From the NCBI GenBank assembly GCA_963676865.2, contig CAXXSS010000004.1:62001-126000 (forward strand): a DNA stretch of 64,000 nucleotides, read 5' to 3'. Source of the DNA: JAAYUD01 sp963676865 (lineage in GTDB: Bacteria > Bacteroidota > Bacteroidia > Bacteroidales > Bacteroidaceae). Under the pieces are notes generated by a model that was not told the DNA's origin, searched no databases, and saw nothing but the letters and a program-made list of their open reading frames with translations. A program made the position numbers and the translations under genes. Each line of letters opens with the position of its first letter. The stretch's first letter is position 1. Of this stretch, positions 24,660-32,304 are shown in pieces.

Positions 24660-25685
24660 ATGAAACGCTATCGTGTCTGGTTTTGGATTTCGCCGATAAT
24701 CTGTGCTATCCTTGTTATGGTTAGCATTAGATTAGTCAGTGATACTCCTACCGGTTATAAATTTTGGGAAAGGCCTATTGAAAAGAATTTAATAGAAGAT
24801 ATATCTGCTATTATTCTGGCCTATATCTTTCAATATGTAGTTTACTTTTTTCTTAAAAGGAATCTTCGTACAAATGAATTCAGTTTAAAAAGATTGTTAG
24901 TAGAATATTTATATGTACTACTTATAGGTGTTATCATTATTAATCCCGGTCTTATTATTATTCATTATCTTACTAAAGACCCTCCAGGATTGGATGATTT
25001 TGTGATTGCAACAATGATCTTTGTTCTATATACTCTTATCTTTTATTCTGTTTTCAGAGGGAAGCAAATTTTAGATGCTTATGTTAATGAGAAGTTGCAA
25101 GTACAAAAGATTAAGAATATACAGATGCAAGCAGAGTTAAAGTTTTTGAGAGCACAATTTCATCCTCATTTTTTATTCAATGTGTTGAATACTATTTATT
25201 TTCAAATAGATGAAAAGAATGAAGAGCCTCGAAATACGATTGAAAAGTTGTCAGATCTATTAAGGTATCAGTTGTACGATACAAATTGTTTAGTATATCT
25301 AAAACAAGAATTTGATTTTATAGATACCTATATCGGTATTCAGAAATTAAGAATGAAAGCTTCGTTGGAGTTGGATATTTCGTTTGATGAACAACTCTTT
25401 AGTAAACAAATCTATCCACTTCTTTTGTTCCCTTTTGTAGAAAATGCATTAAAATATGTCGGAGGTGAATATTGGATCAAAATAGTGGCTCGGTTGGAGG
25501 ATGATCATTTGTGTTTTGAAGTCGTTAATGCTATACCTAATCTATCTGAATCGAAAAGAACACGTAAAGGAATAGGATTAGAGATGTTGAGGAGACGCCT
25601 TCAGTTGTTATACCCTCAAAAATATGAAATGCAAACGGATAAGATGTCCGACAAATATATAGCAAAACTAACCATTAAATTATAA
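24660..25685 (+). CDS. LytS-type sensor histidine kinase
   Basis: A 341-residue membrane kinase of the His_kinase (PF06580) family. Four hydrophobic segments fill residues 8-25, 45-65, 80-103 and 113-130, and there is no large periplasmic sensor domain. The phosphoacceptor motif RAQFHPHFLFNVLNT (His170) starts the catalytic part. An atypical ATPase domain follows, with PFVENALKYVGG (N box) near 260 and RKGIGLEMLRRRLQLLYP (G box) near 302. It would phosphorylate the response regulator encoded one base after its stop codon. The signal may be membrane state or the adjacent outer-membrane protein's activity; neither is shown by sequence. Confidence 0.9.
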   Translation: MKRYRVWFWISPIICAILVMVSIRLVSDTPTGYKFWERPIEKNLIEDISAIILAYIFQYVVYFFLKRNLRTNEFSLKRLLVEYLYVLLIGVIIINPGLIIIHYLTKDPPGLDDFVIATMIFVLYTLIFYSVFRGKQILDAYVNEKLQVQKIKNIQMQAELKFLRAQFHPHFLFNVLNTIYFQIDEKNEEPRNTIEKLSDLLRYQLYDTNCLVYLKQEFDFIDTYIGIQKLRMKASLELDISFDEQLFSKQIYPLLLFPFVENALKYVGGEYWIKIVARLEDDHLCFEVVNAIPNLSESKRTRKGIGLEMLRRRLQLLYPQKYEMQTDKMSDKYIAKLTIKL

Positions 25686-25686
25686 T

Positions 25687-26394
25687 ATGATATTGAAGTG
25701 TGTTGTTACGGATGATGAGCCGATAGCTAGGAAAGGGCTTTTGGGCTATATTGATAAAATTGATTTTTTGGAAGTTGTAGCTGAATGTGAAAATGCATTG
25801 CAATTGAATCGCATATTGAACACTCATTCGGTTGATCTTATTTTTCTGGATATAGAGATGCCCTATATCTCGGGTATTGAATTATTGTCGAGTCTTGTCA
25901 ATCCTCCTAAAGTGATTATTACAAGTGCCTACGAACAGTATGCTATTAAAGGTTACGATTTGGATGTTGTAGATTATCTCTTAAAACCTATTTCATTCGA
26001 ACGTTTTTTAAAGGCAACCAATAAAGTATACGATATTATAGTGAACCTGCATAAAAACATAGAACGATTCGATTATTTTTATGTCAAGACCAACCAGAAA
26101 TACGAAAAGATAGATTATAAAGATATTTTGTATATTGAAAGTGTTGAGAACTATGTTACTATTCAAACGATTGCTTTGAAGATTGTTACGCATGCTACAT
26201 TAAAAAGTCTTTTAGAGAGATTGCCAGCCACAATGTTTATACAAACTCATAAATCTTTTATTGTTAATATAGAGAAGATTCTCACTGTTCAAGGAAATAC
26301 GTTGGGCGTTGCAAAATATAAGATTCCGATATCTCGAACGTTCAAGGAAGATGTTTTGCGAGTTGTTCTTCAGAATCGCTTACAAGTCGATTGA
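25687..26394 (+). CDS. LytTR response regulator
   Basis: A 235-residue regulator: the receiver domain (1-120) has the acidic pair DDE near residue 9-11, the phosphorylated Asp55 in IFLDIEMP, the switch Thr/Ser in VIITSAY and Lys in DYLLKPISF. The C-terminal LytTR DNA-binding domain (about 135-232) shows KIDYKDILYIESVENYVTI, the LKSLLERLP stretch and FIQTHKSFIVN. It is adjacent to its kinase and therefore a cognate pair. Targets probably include its own operon; a direct repeat upstream of 22181 would be expected but none was clearly recognised. Confidence 0.92.
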   Translation: MILKCVVTDDEPIARKGLLGYIDKIDFLEVVAECENALQLNRILNTHSVDLIFLDIEMPYISGIELLSSLVNPPKVIITSAYEQYAIKGYDLDVVDYLLKPISFERFLKATNKVYDIIVNLHKNIERFDYFYVKTNQKYEKIDYKDILYIESVENYVTIQTIALKIVTHATLKSLLERLPATMFIQTHKSFIVNIEKILTVQGNTLGVAKYKIPISRTFKEDVLRVVLQNRLQVD

Positions 26395-26495
26395 ATGTTA
26401 TATCGTGGATGGCTCTAAGCATTTTAGAACTTTCAATAATTGTAATGCATGAGTGAAAATAAATGAAATTATTTTCTATTCTCTTCTACTTCCAT

Positions 26496-26503
26496 TATCT
26501 TTG
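26496..26503 (+). promoter_or_regulatory. Promoter -7 box of rnz
   Basis: TATCTTTG, exact match. It ends only 7 bases before the rnz ATG at 26511, so the transcript would be nearly leaderless. Confidence 0.65.
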
Positions 26504-26510
26504 TTGCGTA

Positions 26511-27425
26511 ATGGAAAAATTTCAAGTTCATATATTGGGTTGTGGTTCGGCGCTGCCCACTACGCGTCACTTTTCTTCTTCACAAGTCATTAATTTGCGC
26601 GAGAAGCTTTTTATGATAGATTGTGGTGAAGGAGCGCAATTACAACTACGAAAGTCTCGGTTGAAATTTTCTCGTTTGAATCATATATTCATCTCTCATC
26701 TTCATGGCGATCATGTATTTGGATTAATCGGATTGATTTCTACTTTCGGACTGTTGGGACGTACTGCCGAGCTTCATATATTTTCTCCTGCAGGGTTGGA
26801 GAAACTGTTTTCTCCTTTGATGGATTTCTTTTGTTATAAACTTCCGTTTAAAGTGATCTTTCACGAATTTTCTTCTTCCGAATCGGCTATTATATTCGAA
26901 GACCGTACTGTTGAGGTTCATACTATTCCTCTTTCGCACAGGCTTCCTTGTTGCGGTTTCCTTTTTAAAGAGAAGAAACTACCAAATCATCTGAAAAGAG
27001 ACATGGCCGATTTTTATCGTGTTCCGATGAGTCACTATAATTTAATAAAGAATGGTGCCGACTTTACGACAGATGAGGGCGAAGTGATACCCAATGAACG
27101 ATTGACAGTCCCTTCTTACGACCCACGTTCATACGCTTATTGTTCGGATACTAAGTATCTTCCTAAAATAGTGCCGTTGATTGACCAAGTAAATTTATTG
27201 TTTCATGAGGCCACTTTTGATGATAATGATATTGCTCGTGCCAAAGAAACGTATCATTCAACGGCTACTCAGGCTGCGATGATTGCCCGTGATGCTCATG
27301 TCGGGCAGCTTATTATTGGTCATTTTTCAGCGCGTTATGAAGATGAAACTCCTTTGCTCAATGAGGCTCGGGAAACTTTTCAGAATACAGTGTTGGCTTA
27401 TGAAAATATGTGTATAGACGTTTAA
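26511..27425 (+). CDS. rnz: Ribonuclease Z
   Basis: A 304-residue metallo-beta-lactamase-fold endonuclease that trims the 3' ends of tRNA precursors. The start MEKFQVHILGCGSALPTTRH is the conserved N-terminus of bacterial RNase Z. The zinc motif SHLHGDH supplies His63, His65, Asp67 and His68; further ligands are in IPLSHRLPCCGF (near 140), YCSDT (near 211) and IIGHFSARY (near 267). The substrate-gripping exosite region (about 155-190) is of normal size. An upstream in-frame ATG at 26463 precedes the promoter and is not used. Eleven bases separate it from the next gene, so it heads an operon with the L,D-transpeptidase and sigma factor. Confidence 0.95.
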   Translation: MEKFQVHILGCGSALPTTRHFSSSQVINLREKLFMIDCGEGAQLQLRKSRLKFSRLNHIFISHLHGDHVFGLIGLISTFGLLGRTAELHIFSPAGLEKLFSPLMDFFCYKLPFKVIFHEFSSSESAIIFEDRTVEVHTIPLSHRLPCCGFLFKEKKLPNHLKRDMADFYRVPMSHYNLIKNGADFTTDEGEVIPNERLTVPSYDPRSYAYCSDTKYLPKIVPLIDQVNLLFHEATFDDNDIARAKETYHSTATQAAMIARDAHVGQLIIGHFSARYEDETPLLNEARETFQNTVLAYENMCIDV

Positions 27426-27435
27426 AGAATATCAA

Positions 27436-28962
27436 ATGAGAAAAGGCATTATACCATCTATACTACTTCTTGTAGCCTTTATGATAATGGCTTTATCTTT
27501 TATTTCATGCAGGGGACTATGGAAACATTCGGATATAGATTCTGCTTTTGTTCGCCAAGTCATTAGCAATGTGGCATCTGTACGCTATTCCAGTCCATCT
27601 CGCGATTCGGCTATGATAAAATATTATAGCGGAGGTGGAGAGTTCATTTGGATCTCTGCCGATGGTGCGAAACGTCAGAAAGTCTTTATTCACTTTCTCC
27701 GTGATTTAAAACGCCATGGAATTCGTCCGGAATTGCTTGGCTTAAATAATATATTAGATGCAGAACGAAATTGGCGGCGGTGTGAGCCCAATGAAAGTGA
27801 TCATCGGAATTTATGCGCTGCCCGATTGGAATATCTGTTAACTCGAACCTATCTTTGTTACGTTAATGGTTTGCAATACGGTTTTGTTAATCCGGCTCCT
27901 ATCTATAATAATCTGTATGAAGATTTAAGTGCCTATCCGGATACGGTACCACCGCCTGCCAGTCGTAAAAAGAAAATGTTTCATCTATTTAATATTCCAT
28001 TAAAGCATCCCACGATGAAATTTGACTTGGAGATGCTCGAAGGAATCAAGTCACGTCCGGTACAAACTCTGTCGGATATCCAACCTCGTACTTTATATTA
28101 CAAAAAGCTTCAAACCGAACTGATGCTATCGCATGATAGGCGGAAGTCGGAATGCCTTTGTGCCAATCTGGAACGGGCTCGTTGGAAATTCCGTCAATTG
28201 ATGGGGAAACGATATGTCTATGTCAACACGGCGGCTTTTATGCTCAAAGCTGTCGATCTTGTAAAGGATACTCTTTTCGAGATGAAAATTTGTTGTGGCT
28301 CATTTCAGCATAAATCGCCGATGCTGACTTCTGGTCTTACTTATTTTGAATTGAATCCTACGTGGAAGATACCACCCAAAATCATTCGCAAAGAAATGAT
28401 CCCTGCTTTTGTTCGTGATTCGAATTATTTCTGTCGCAATAATATTCGGGTTTTTGATAAAGAAGGACATCAATTAAATTCAAAGCGTATCAACTGGTCT
28501 AAATTTCTGAAGGGAGGTATTCCTTTTCGATTGATACAAGATAGCGGTGAGGCGAGTGATTTAGGTCGAATAATTTTTAGGTTTCCCAATCCTTTTTCTG
28601 TATATTTGCACGATACTTCATCTCGCGGTACATTTGGGCGTGAAGAAAGAGGAGTAAGTCATGGTTGTATTCGTTTGCAACGTCCGCTGGATTTGGCCTA
28701 TTTCGTTCTTGGTTATCCGAAAGAAGAGAAGATGGATCGTATTCGTCTTTCTATCGATCAGGAGCCTCAGACGGAAGAAGGGAAAAAAATGAAAGAGAAT
28801 GGGCTTAATATGGGGCGCCGTTTTTATGGCTTTAATGCCATTCCGTTGTTTATTGACTATCGTACGGTGTATTTGGCCGCCAATCATTCATTGGTGTATT
28901 GTAACGATCATTATGGATTTGACAAACCGCTCGATAGAGCTATTAATCACTTGAAATACTGA
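27436..28962 (+). CDS. L,D-transpeptidase (YkuD domain), lipoprotein
   Basis: A 508-residue envelope enzyme. The N-terminal sequence MRKGIIPSILLLVAFMIMALSFISC ends in a lipobox-like LSFISC (Cys25), so it is probably a periplasm-facing lipoprotein. Residues about 60-280 form the helical scaffold domain of YcbB-type L,D-transpeptidases. The YkuD domain lies at about 268-430: RYVYVNTAAFMLKAVD, FRFPNPFSVYLHDTSSRGTF and the catalytic motif SHGCIRLQRPLDLA (His409, Cys411). It should make 3-3 peptidoglycan cross-links or attach proteins to peptidoglycan. It is encoded between rnz and an ECF sigma factor, which starts 5 bases after its stop, so wall remodelling and the sigma pathway may be linked. 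Confidence 0.9.
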   Translation: MRKGIIPSILLLVAFMIMALSFISCRGLWKHSDIDSAFVRQVISNVASVRYSSPSRDSAMIKYYSGGGEFIWISADGAKRQKVFIHFLRDLKRHGIRPELLGLNNILDAERNWRRCEPNESDHRNLCAARLEYLLTRTYLCYVNGLQYGFVNPAPIYNNLYEDLSAYPDTVPPPASRKKKMFHLFNIPLKHPTMKFDLEMLEGIKSRPVQTLSDIQPRTLYYKKLQTELMLSHDRRKSECLCANLERARWKFRQLMGKRYVYVNTAAFMLKAVDLVKDTLFEMKICCGSFQHKSPMLTSGLTYFELNPTWKIPPKIIRKEMIPAFVRDSNYFCRNNIRVFDKEGHQLNSKRINWSKFLKGGIPFRLIQDSGEASDLGRIIFRFPNPFSVYLHDTSSRGTFGREERGVSHGCIRLQRPLDLAYFVLGYPKEEKMDRIRLSIDQEPQTEEGKKMKENGLNMGRRFYGFNAIPLFIDYRTVYLAANHSLVYCNDHYGFDKPLDRAINHLKY

Positions 28963-28967
28963 ATGGT

Positions 28968-29528
28968 ATGAGTAAAGTAGTGATGTATAATGAAGAGGAA
29001 GTATTGGATTTGCTGAAGAATGAAGAAACGCAACGCAAAGCTTTCACAATGGTTGTTGAGCGTTATAAAGAGCAGCTTTATTGGCAAATCAGAAGGGTAG
29101 TACTGTCGCATGATGATGCTAATGATCTGTTGCAAGATACTTTTATTAAAGCCTGGAGTAGTATCAATCTCTTTCGCGGTGACGCCAAGATGGCTACGTG
29201 GCTTTATCGTATTGCGATGAATGAATGTATTACTTTTTTTAATAAGCAGAAAGCCCAAGCAGAATTGAGTCTTGATAATCCTGATGCCGGTATGGCACAG
29301 AAACTTGACTGTGATATTTATTTTAATGGCGACAAAGCACAGCGTTTATTGCAAGAAGCTCTTCTGACACTGCCTGTCAAGCAACGAATGGTATTCAACA
29401 TGAAATACTATCAAGAAATGAAATATGAAGAAATGTCCGACATCTTCGGTACGACAGTCGGTGCTCTTAAAGCTTCTTATTTTCATGCCGTAAAGAAAAT
29501 ACAGAAATATATAGAATTAAACTATTAA
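28968..29528 (+). CDS. ECF RNA polymerase sigma factor
   Basis: A 186-residue sigma-70 family protein with only regions 2 and 4. Region 2 (about 25-95) has the conserved DDANDLLQDTFIKAWSSINLFRG and MATWLYRIAMNEC; region 4 (about 128-182) has LLTLPVKQRMVFNMKYYQEMKYEEMSDIFG and a helix-turn-helix ending ALKASYFHAVKKI. It starts 5 bases after the L,D-transpeptidase and is followed by a small membrane protein that is the likely anti-sigma factor. There is no FecR or SusC nearby, so it is more likely an envelope-stress sigma than one serving a nutrient receptor. Confidence 0.93.
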   Translation: MSKVVMYNEEEVLDLLKNEETQRKAFTMVVERYKEQLYWQIRRVVLSHDDANDLLQDTFIKAWSSINLFRGDAKMATWLYRIAMNECITFFNKQKAQAELSLDNPDAGMAQKLDCDIYFNGDKAQRLLQEALLTLPVKQRMVFNMKYYQEMKYEEMSDIFGTTVGALKASYFHAVKKIQKYIELNY

Positions 29529-29587
29529 ACCTTTTTAGAAAATAGAAGTCTAAACAATATAAAGACGAGAAATTTGAAGTTATAGTC

Positions 29588-29968
29588 ATGAAAGAAGAAA
29601 ACGAATTACTTAAACTGGTAGGTAAGGAAAATCCTTTTAAGGTTCCCGAAGACTACTTTGACGATTTCACTACACAACTGATGGACAAACTACCGGAGAA
29701 TCCTGAAACTATAGAAGCTAGGCCTGTTACTAAGTGGGTGAAAATGAAACCGTACATCTATATGGCCGCTATGTTTATTGGAGCTGTATTGATGGTTAAA
29801 GCTATTCATTTGGTTGGAGGAGATCGGTCTGCCAAATCGCAGAAATCTGCTGTCTCAACCGAATTGACTCAAGATAAATATATTGATGAGACTGTAGATG
29901 CTTCGCGTCTTGATGGTTATCAATTATATTCTTTTTTGTCCGAAGCGAATGAAGAACCTGGTAAATAA
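29588..29968 (+). CDS. Probable single-pass anti-sigma factor
   Basis: A 126-residue protein with no recognised domain. Residues 1-55 are cytoplasmic-looking, with the segment NPFKVPEDYFDDFTTQLMDKLP, a pattern common in short proteins after Bacteroidota sigma genes. One transmembrane helix (about 57-74, YIYMAAMFIGAVLMVKAI) precedes a ~50-residue C-terminal tail outside. It has no HxxxCxxC zinc motif, so it is not a ZAS-type anti-sigma. Position (60 bases after the sigma gene) and topology support an anti-sigma role; this is inference. Confidence 0.7.
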   Translation: MKEENELLKLVGKENPFKVPEDYFDDFTTQLMDKLPENPETIEARPVTKWVKMKPYIYMAAMFIGAVLMVKAIHLVGGDRSAKSQKSAVSTELTQDKYIDETVDASRLDGYQLYSFLSEANEEPGK

Positions 29969-29976
29969 ATGTAGTC

Positions 29977-30423
29977 ATGAAGAAATATCTTTTATCATTT
30001 GTATTGTTTTGGACGCTTGTTCCGTTCTCTTTTGCTCATGAGGGTGGTCCACGTCTATCTCCTGCTGAATTTAGAGCTAAATTGCAGGAATTTATTATTA
30101 GAGATGCCGGATTAACCGATGATGAAGCAGCAAAATTCTTTCCAATCTACTTTCAGTTACAGGAGCAAAAGCGTACCATCAACGATAAATCATGGCAGTT
30201 CGTTCATCAGGGAGATGTGGAAAATCTTTCCGAACCCCAGTACAAACAGATTCTTGATGGAATATCGAATAATCGTATTGCTATAGAAAAATTGGAGAAA
30301 GAATACAATTATCGCTTTCACAAGGTTGTCTCTTATAAAAAAATATTACGTATTCATCGTGCTGAAATAAGATTCAATAGATCCTTGATTAGAGAAATGC
30401 GCAACAAACGTGAAGGGCGTTAA
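29977..30423 (+). CDS. Spy/CpxP-like periplasmic protein
   Basis: A 148-residue exported protein: signal peptide MKKYLLSFVLFWTLVPFSFA, then an all-helical charged body with LSPAEFRAKLQEFIIRDAGL and DDEAAKFFPIYFQLQEQKR. This helical hairpin with repeated Leu/Thr-x-x-Glu patterns resembles Spy/CpxP stress chaperones and sensors of metal resistance, although no exact LTxxQ motif is seen. It lies 8 bases after the probable anti-sigma gene and closes the five-gene operon. It could act as periplasmic chaperone or as a sensor feeding the sigma factor. No terminator was clearly seen after it. Confidence 0.7.
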   Translation: MKKYLLSFVLFWTLVPFSFAHEGGPRLSPAEFRAKLQEFIIRDAGLTDDEAAKFFPIYFQLQEQKRTINDKSWQFVHQGDVENLSEPQYKQILDGISNNRIAIEKLEKEYNYRFHKVVSYKKILRIHRAEIRFNRSLIREMRNKREGR

Positions 30424-30647
30424 GCCTATTTTTTACTTTTATTGCTACTATGGGGATGCTGAAAAGAACCTATAAATAGGTTTATATATATTGTGTTACA
30501 CTTCAGGTATTCTGATACTTTCTTATCCGAACGTCAGCGACAGACCCTTTTATGGCACTATTTCCGCTACTGTCTCGTCGCTCTAATATAAGCTCAATTG
30601 AAACAAGGCATAACTACATCCCGCGCAAATCATTGATATACAGCGAG

Positions 30648-30711
30648 AAATTCATAAGGACGAAAATAAAAGTTTGTAAGGAGAAACTTTTACTTTCGTC
30701 CTTATGAATTT
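30648..30711. repeat. Long hairpin repeat, copy C
   Basis: Arms of 28 bases (30648-30675 and 30684-30711) pair with one mismatch around loop GTAAGGAG. The outer part ATAAGGACGAAA is the same as the outer arms of the palindrome at 55453-55512; the inner part differs (TAAAAGTTT). Another TTTGTCCTTAT follows at 30717-30727. Confidence 0.85.
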
Positions 30712-31316
30712 TTATGTTTGTCCTTATCATTTTTCGAGAACACAGGTTCCATTTTGTATATCAAGGAGTGCCATTTCGGTATGGTTAAAATAGTATCAGT
30801 ATCGCTCCCAATATTCACCTCTTGGAACGCCTTGAAAAACAACTTCGAGATAAATGCTTTTCCATTAACGCAATCTTACGTCAATGGGGGGTGTCTCTCG
30901 CAAAATACAAATCGAGTATCCGAAATAACAACTTTTGTACACGAATCTTCAAAAGCTGCTTATATCACTTACTCTCAGTGCACTTTTGCAAAGATCATAA
31001 TTCATTGACTTTCAGAGAGAAGATGCACTTTTCAGGTCCCTTTTTGCTATCACATCTCAATATCTAACTGATATACAGCTGATAACGGTGACGGGAACAG
31101 GTACTAAACTATTATAGAAAAACATTGAAATGATTCATACCTGCACGAATCCTTTTCAAGCAGCCAATAATACACGATTATTTCAATAAATCGGTGTTGT
31201 ACTTATCTTCCTAAAACGACATATGCCCCTAAATTTGTTGACGTCCATATGTTTTCAGAAAAACTTAAGGACGTCACCGAAAAAACTAACATACGACAAT
31301 TTTGCAAAAAATCAAC

Positions 31317-31428
31317 CGTATGTCGCTGCGGTAACTAACGTATCTCGTAGACGAAACTAACGTTAGTTGTCATGATAACTAACGTTAGTTACCGCAGTAA
31401 CTTCCGTTAGTTATTGCTGCGACATACG
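31317..31428. repeat. Complex inverted repeat with ACTAACGTTAGTT units
   Basis: CGTATGTCG (31317-31325) pairs with CGACATACG (31420-31428), and directly inside it CTGCGGTAACTAACG (31326-31340) pairs with CGTTAGTTACCGCAG (31383-31397). Between and beside them the self-complementary unit AACTAACGTTAGTT occurs twice (near 31356-31369 and 31377-31390), with a related CCGTTAGTTATTGCTGCGA after. The order suggests nested hairpins built from one duplicated module. Confidence 0.75.
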
Positions 31429-31831
31429 TCTGTTTTTTTAGTCTGTATTTTTATTGGTGGACCTTAACTTGTGGAAATATTCAATTAGAGTCGGTACGAT
31501 ATGTTTACTATCAAAGAAAAATAGATAAACCTAGTCTCAGATATCTGTAGGACATGATTTAGAATCGTTCTAAACAGAGGTCCGCTGAAAATAACGTGCT
31601 CACAATATGCTCTTGAGCCGATTTTTGGGCCTCTTTTCGCTGGCGTTGTATATGGTGCATCGTTAACCTGCTGTGGGATAGTGTCGTATGGTGTCATACG
31701 GAGGTGGCAAAGGATATTATAAAGATGGATTTATAATACGCTATACCTTTGATTTTGCCAATGAGTCTTTATATTAGTCTTCTATTATTTGAATCGTTTC
31801 TTAGCAACTATTTTTGTCCTGAACGCACGTT

Positions 31832-32167
31832 TTAATCAATGATCTCTTTCAACCATTGGCAATAGTCTTCTTCAGAATAGATTTTTTGACAGGTCTTTAT
31901 TTGTATGTATTCTTCTTTGGTTGTCATTATCATGTTGTCTTTTGTCAATACCTTCAGTTCGTCGTTACATATTATTGACATGGGGCTTTTAATGTAACTT
32001 TCGAGAAGTTCTATCTTTTTGATTATTACAGAAGGCAAGATACATGTTATTAAAAAAGAAGATAATCCGAATGCATGCCATTTGTTTCCTTCTTTATACA
32101 AATTTATTCTAGACCCATCATTTGATGCTTCATTTTGTAATATGGAATCTTCTAATTTCATAACCAT
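31832..32167 (-). CDS. Small protein of unknown function
   Basis: Not recognised. A 111-residue acidic/basic mixed protein (MVMKLEDSILQNEASNDG..., then INLYKEGNKWHAFGLSSFLI) without signal peptide. The segment with DGSRINLYKEG and HAFGLSSFL followed by a second half starting near KKIELLESYIKS suggests a compact alpha/beta fold. A minus-strand TATTTTTG box at 32263-32270 could drive it, giving a leader of about 90 bases. It lies downstream of the AraC gene in the same direction and might be regulated by it. Codon pattern and start are reasonable, but no homology was recalled with confidence. Confidence 0.55.
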   Translation of the reverse strand: MVMKLEDSILQNEASNDGSRINLYKEGNKWHAFGLSSFLITCILPSVIIKKIELLESYIKSPMSIICNDELKVLTKDNMIMTTKEEYIQIKTCQKIYSEEDYCQWLKEIID

Positions 32168-32304
32168 TCTGTTTTTTTATGTTAGTATGATGTTTTTATT
32201 AGTAGTATTTCTTCTGGTATGTTTTTCTAATCCTTTGTTTAACGATTTTTCATTCGGTTTTGCAAAAATATTTATCTTCATATTAATGACGTTATCATTT
32301 CAGT

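Larger units (their letters stand above)
30424..31831. other. 1.4-kb gene-poor region with large inverted repeats
   Basis: No convincing gene. The region holds a 28-bp-armed hairpin (30648-30711), an 8-bp inverted repeat TGACGTCC/GGACGTCA (31239-31276), a complex inverted repeat (31317-31428) and a 29-codon frame ending at 31775 that reads like the end of a membrane barrel protein. Short plus frames at 30718-31067 have no signal peptide or known domain. It looks like decayed DNA with mobile or regulatory repeats. Confidence 0.6.

Noticed and set aside
30718..31067. Two overlapping plus-strand frames of 96 and 81 codons in the gene-poor region
   Set aside because: They overlap each other in different phases, start within or beside a hairpin repeat, and show no family motif. 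A tiny real gene cannot be excluded.
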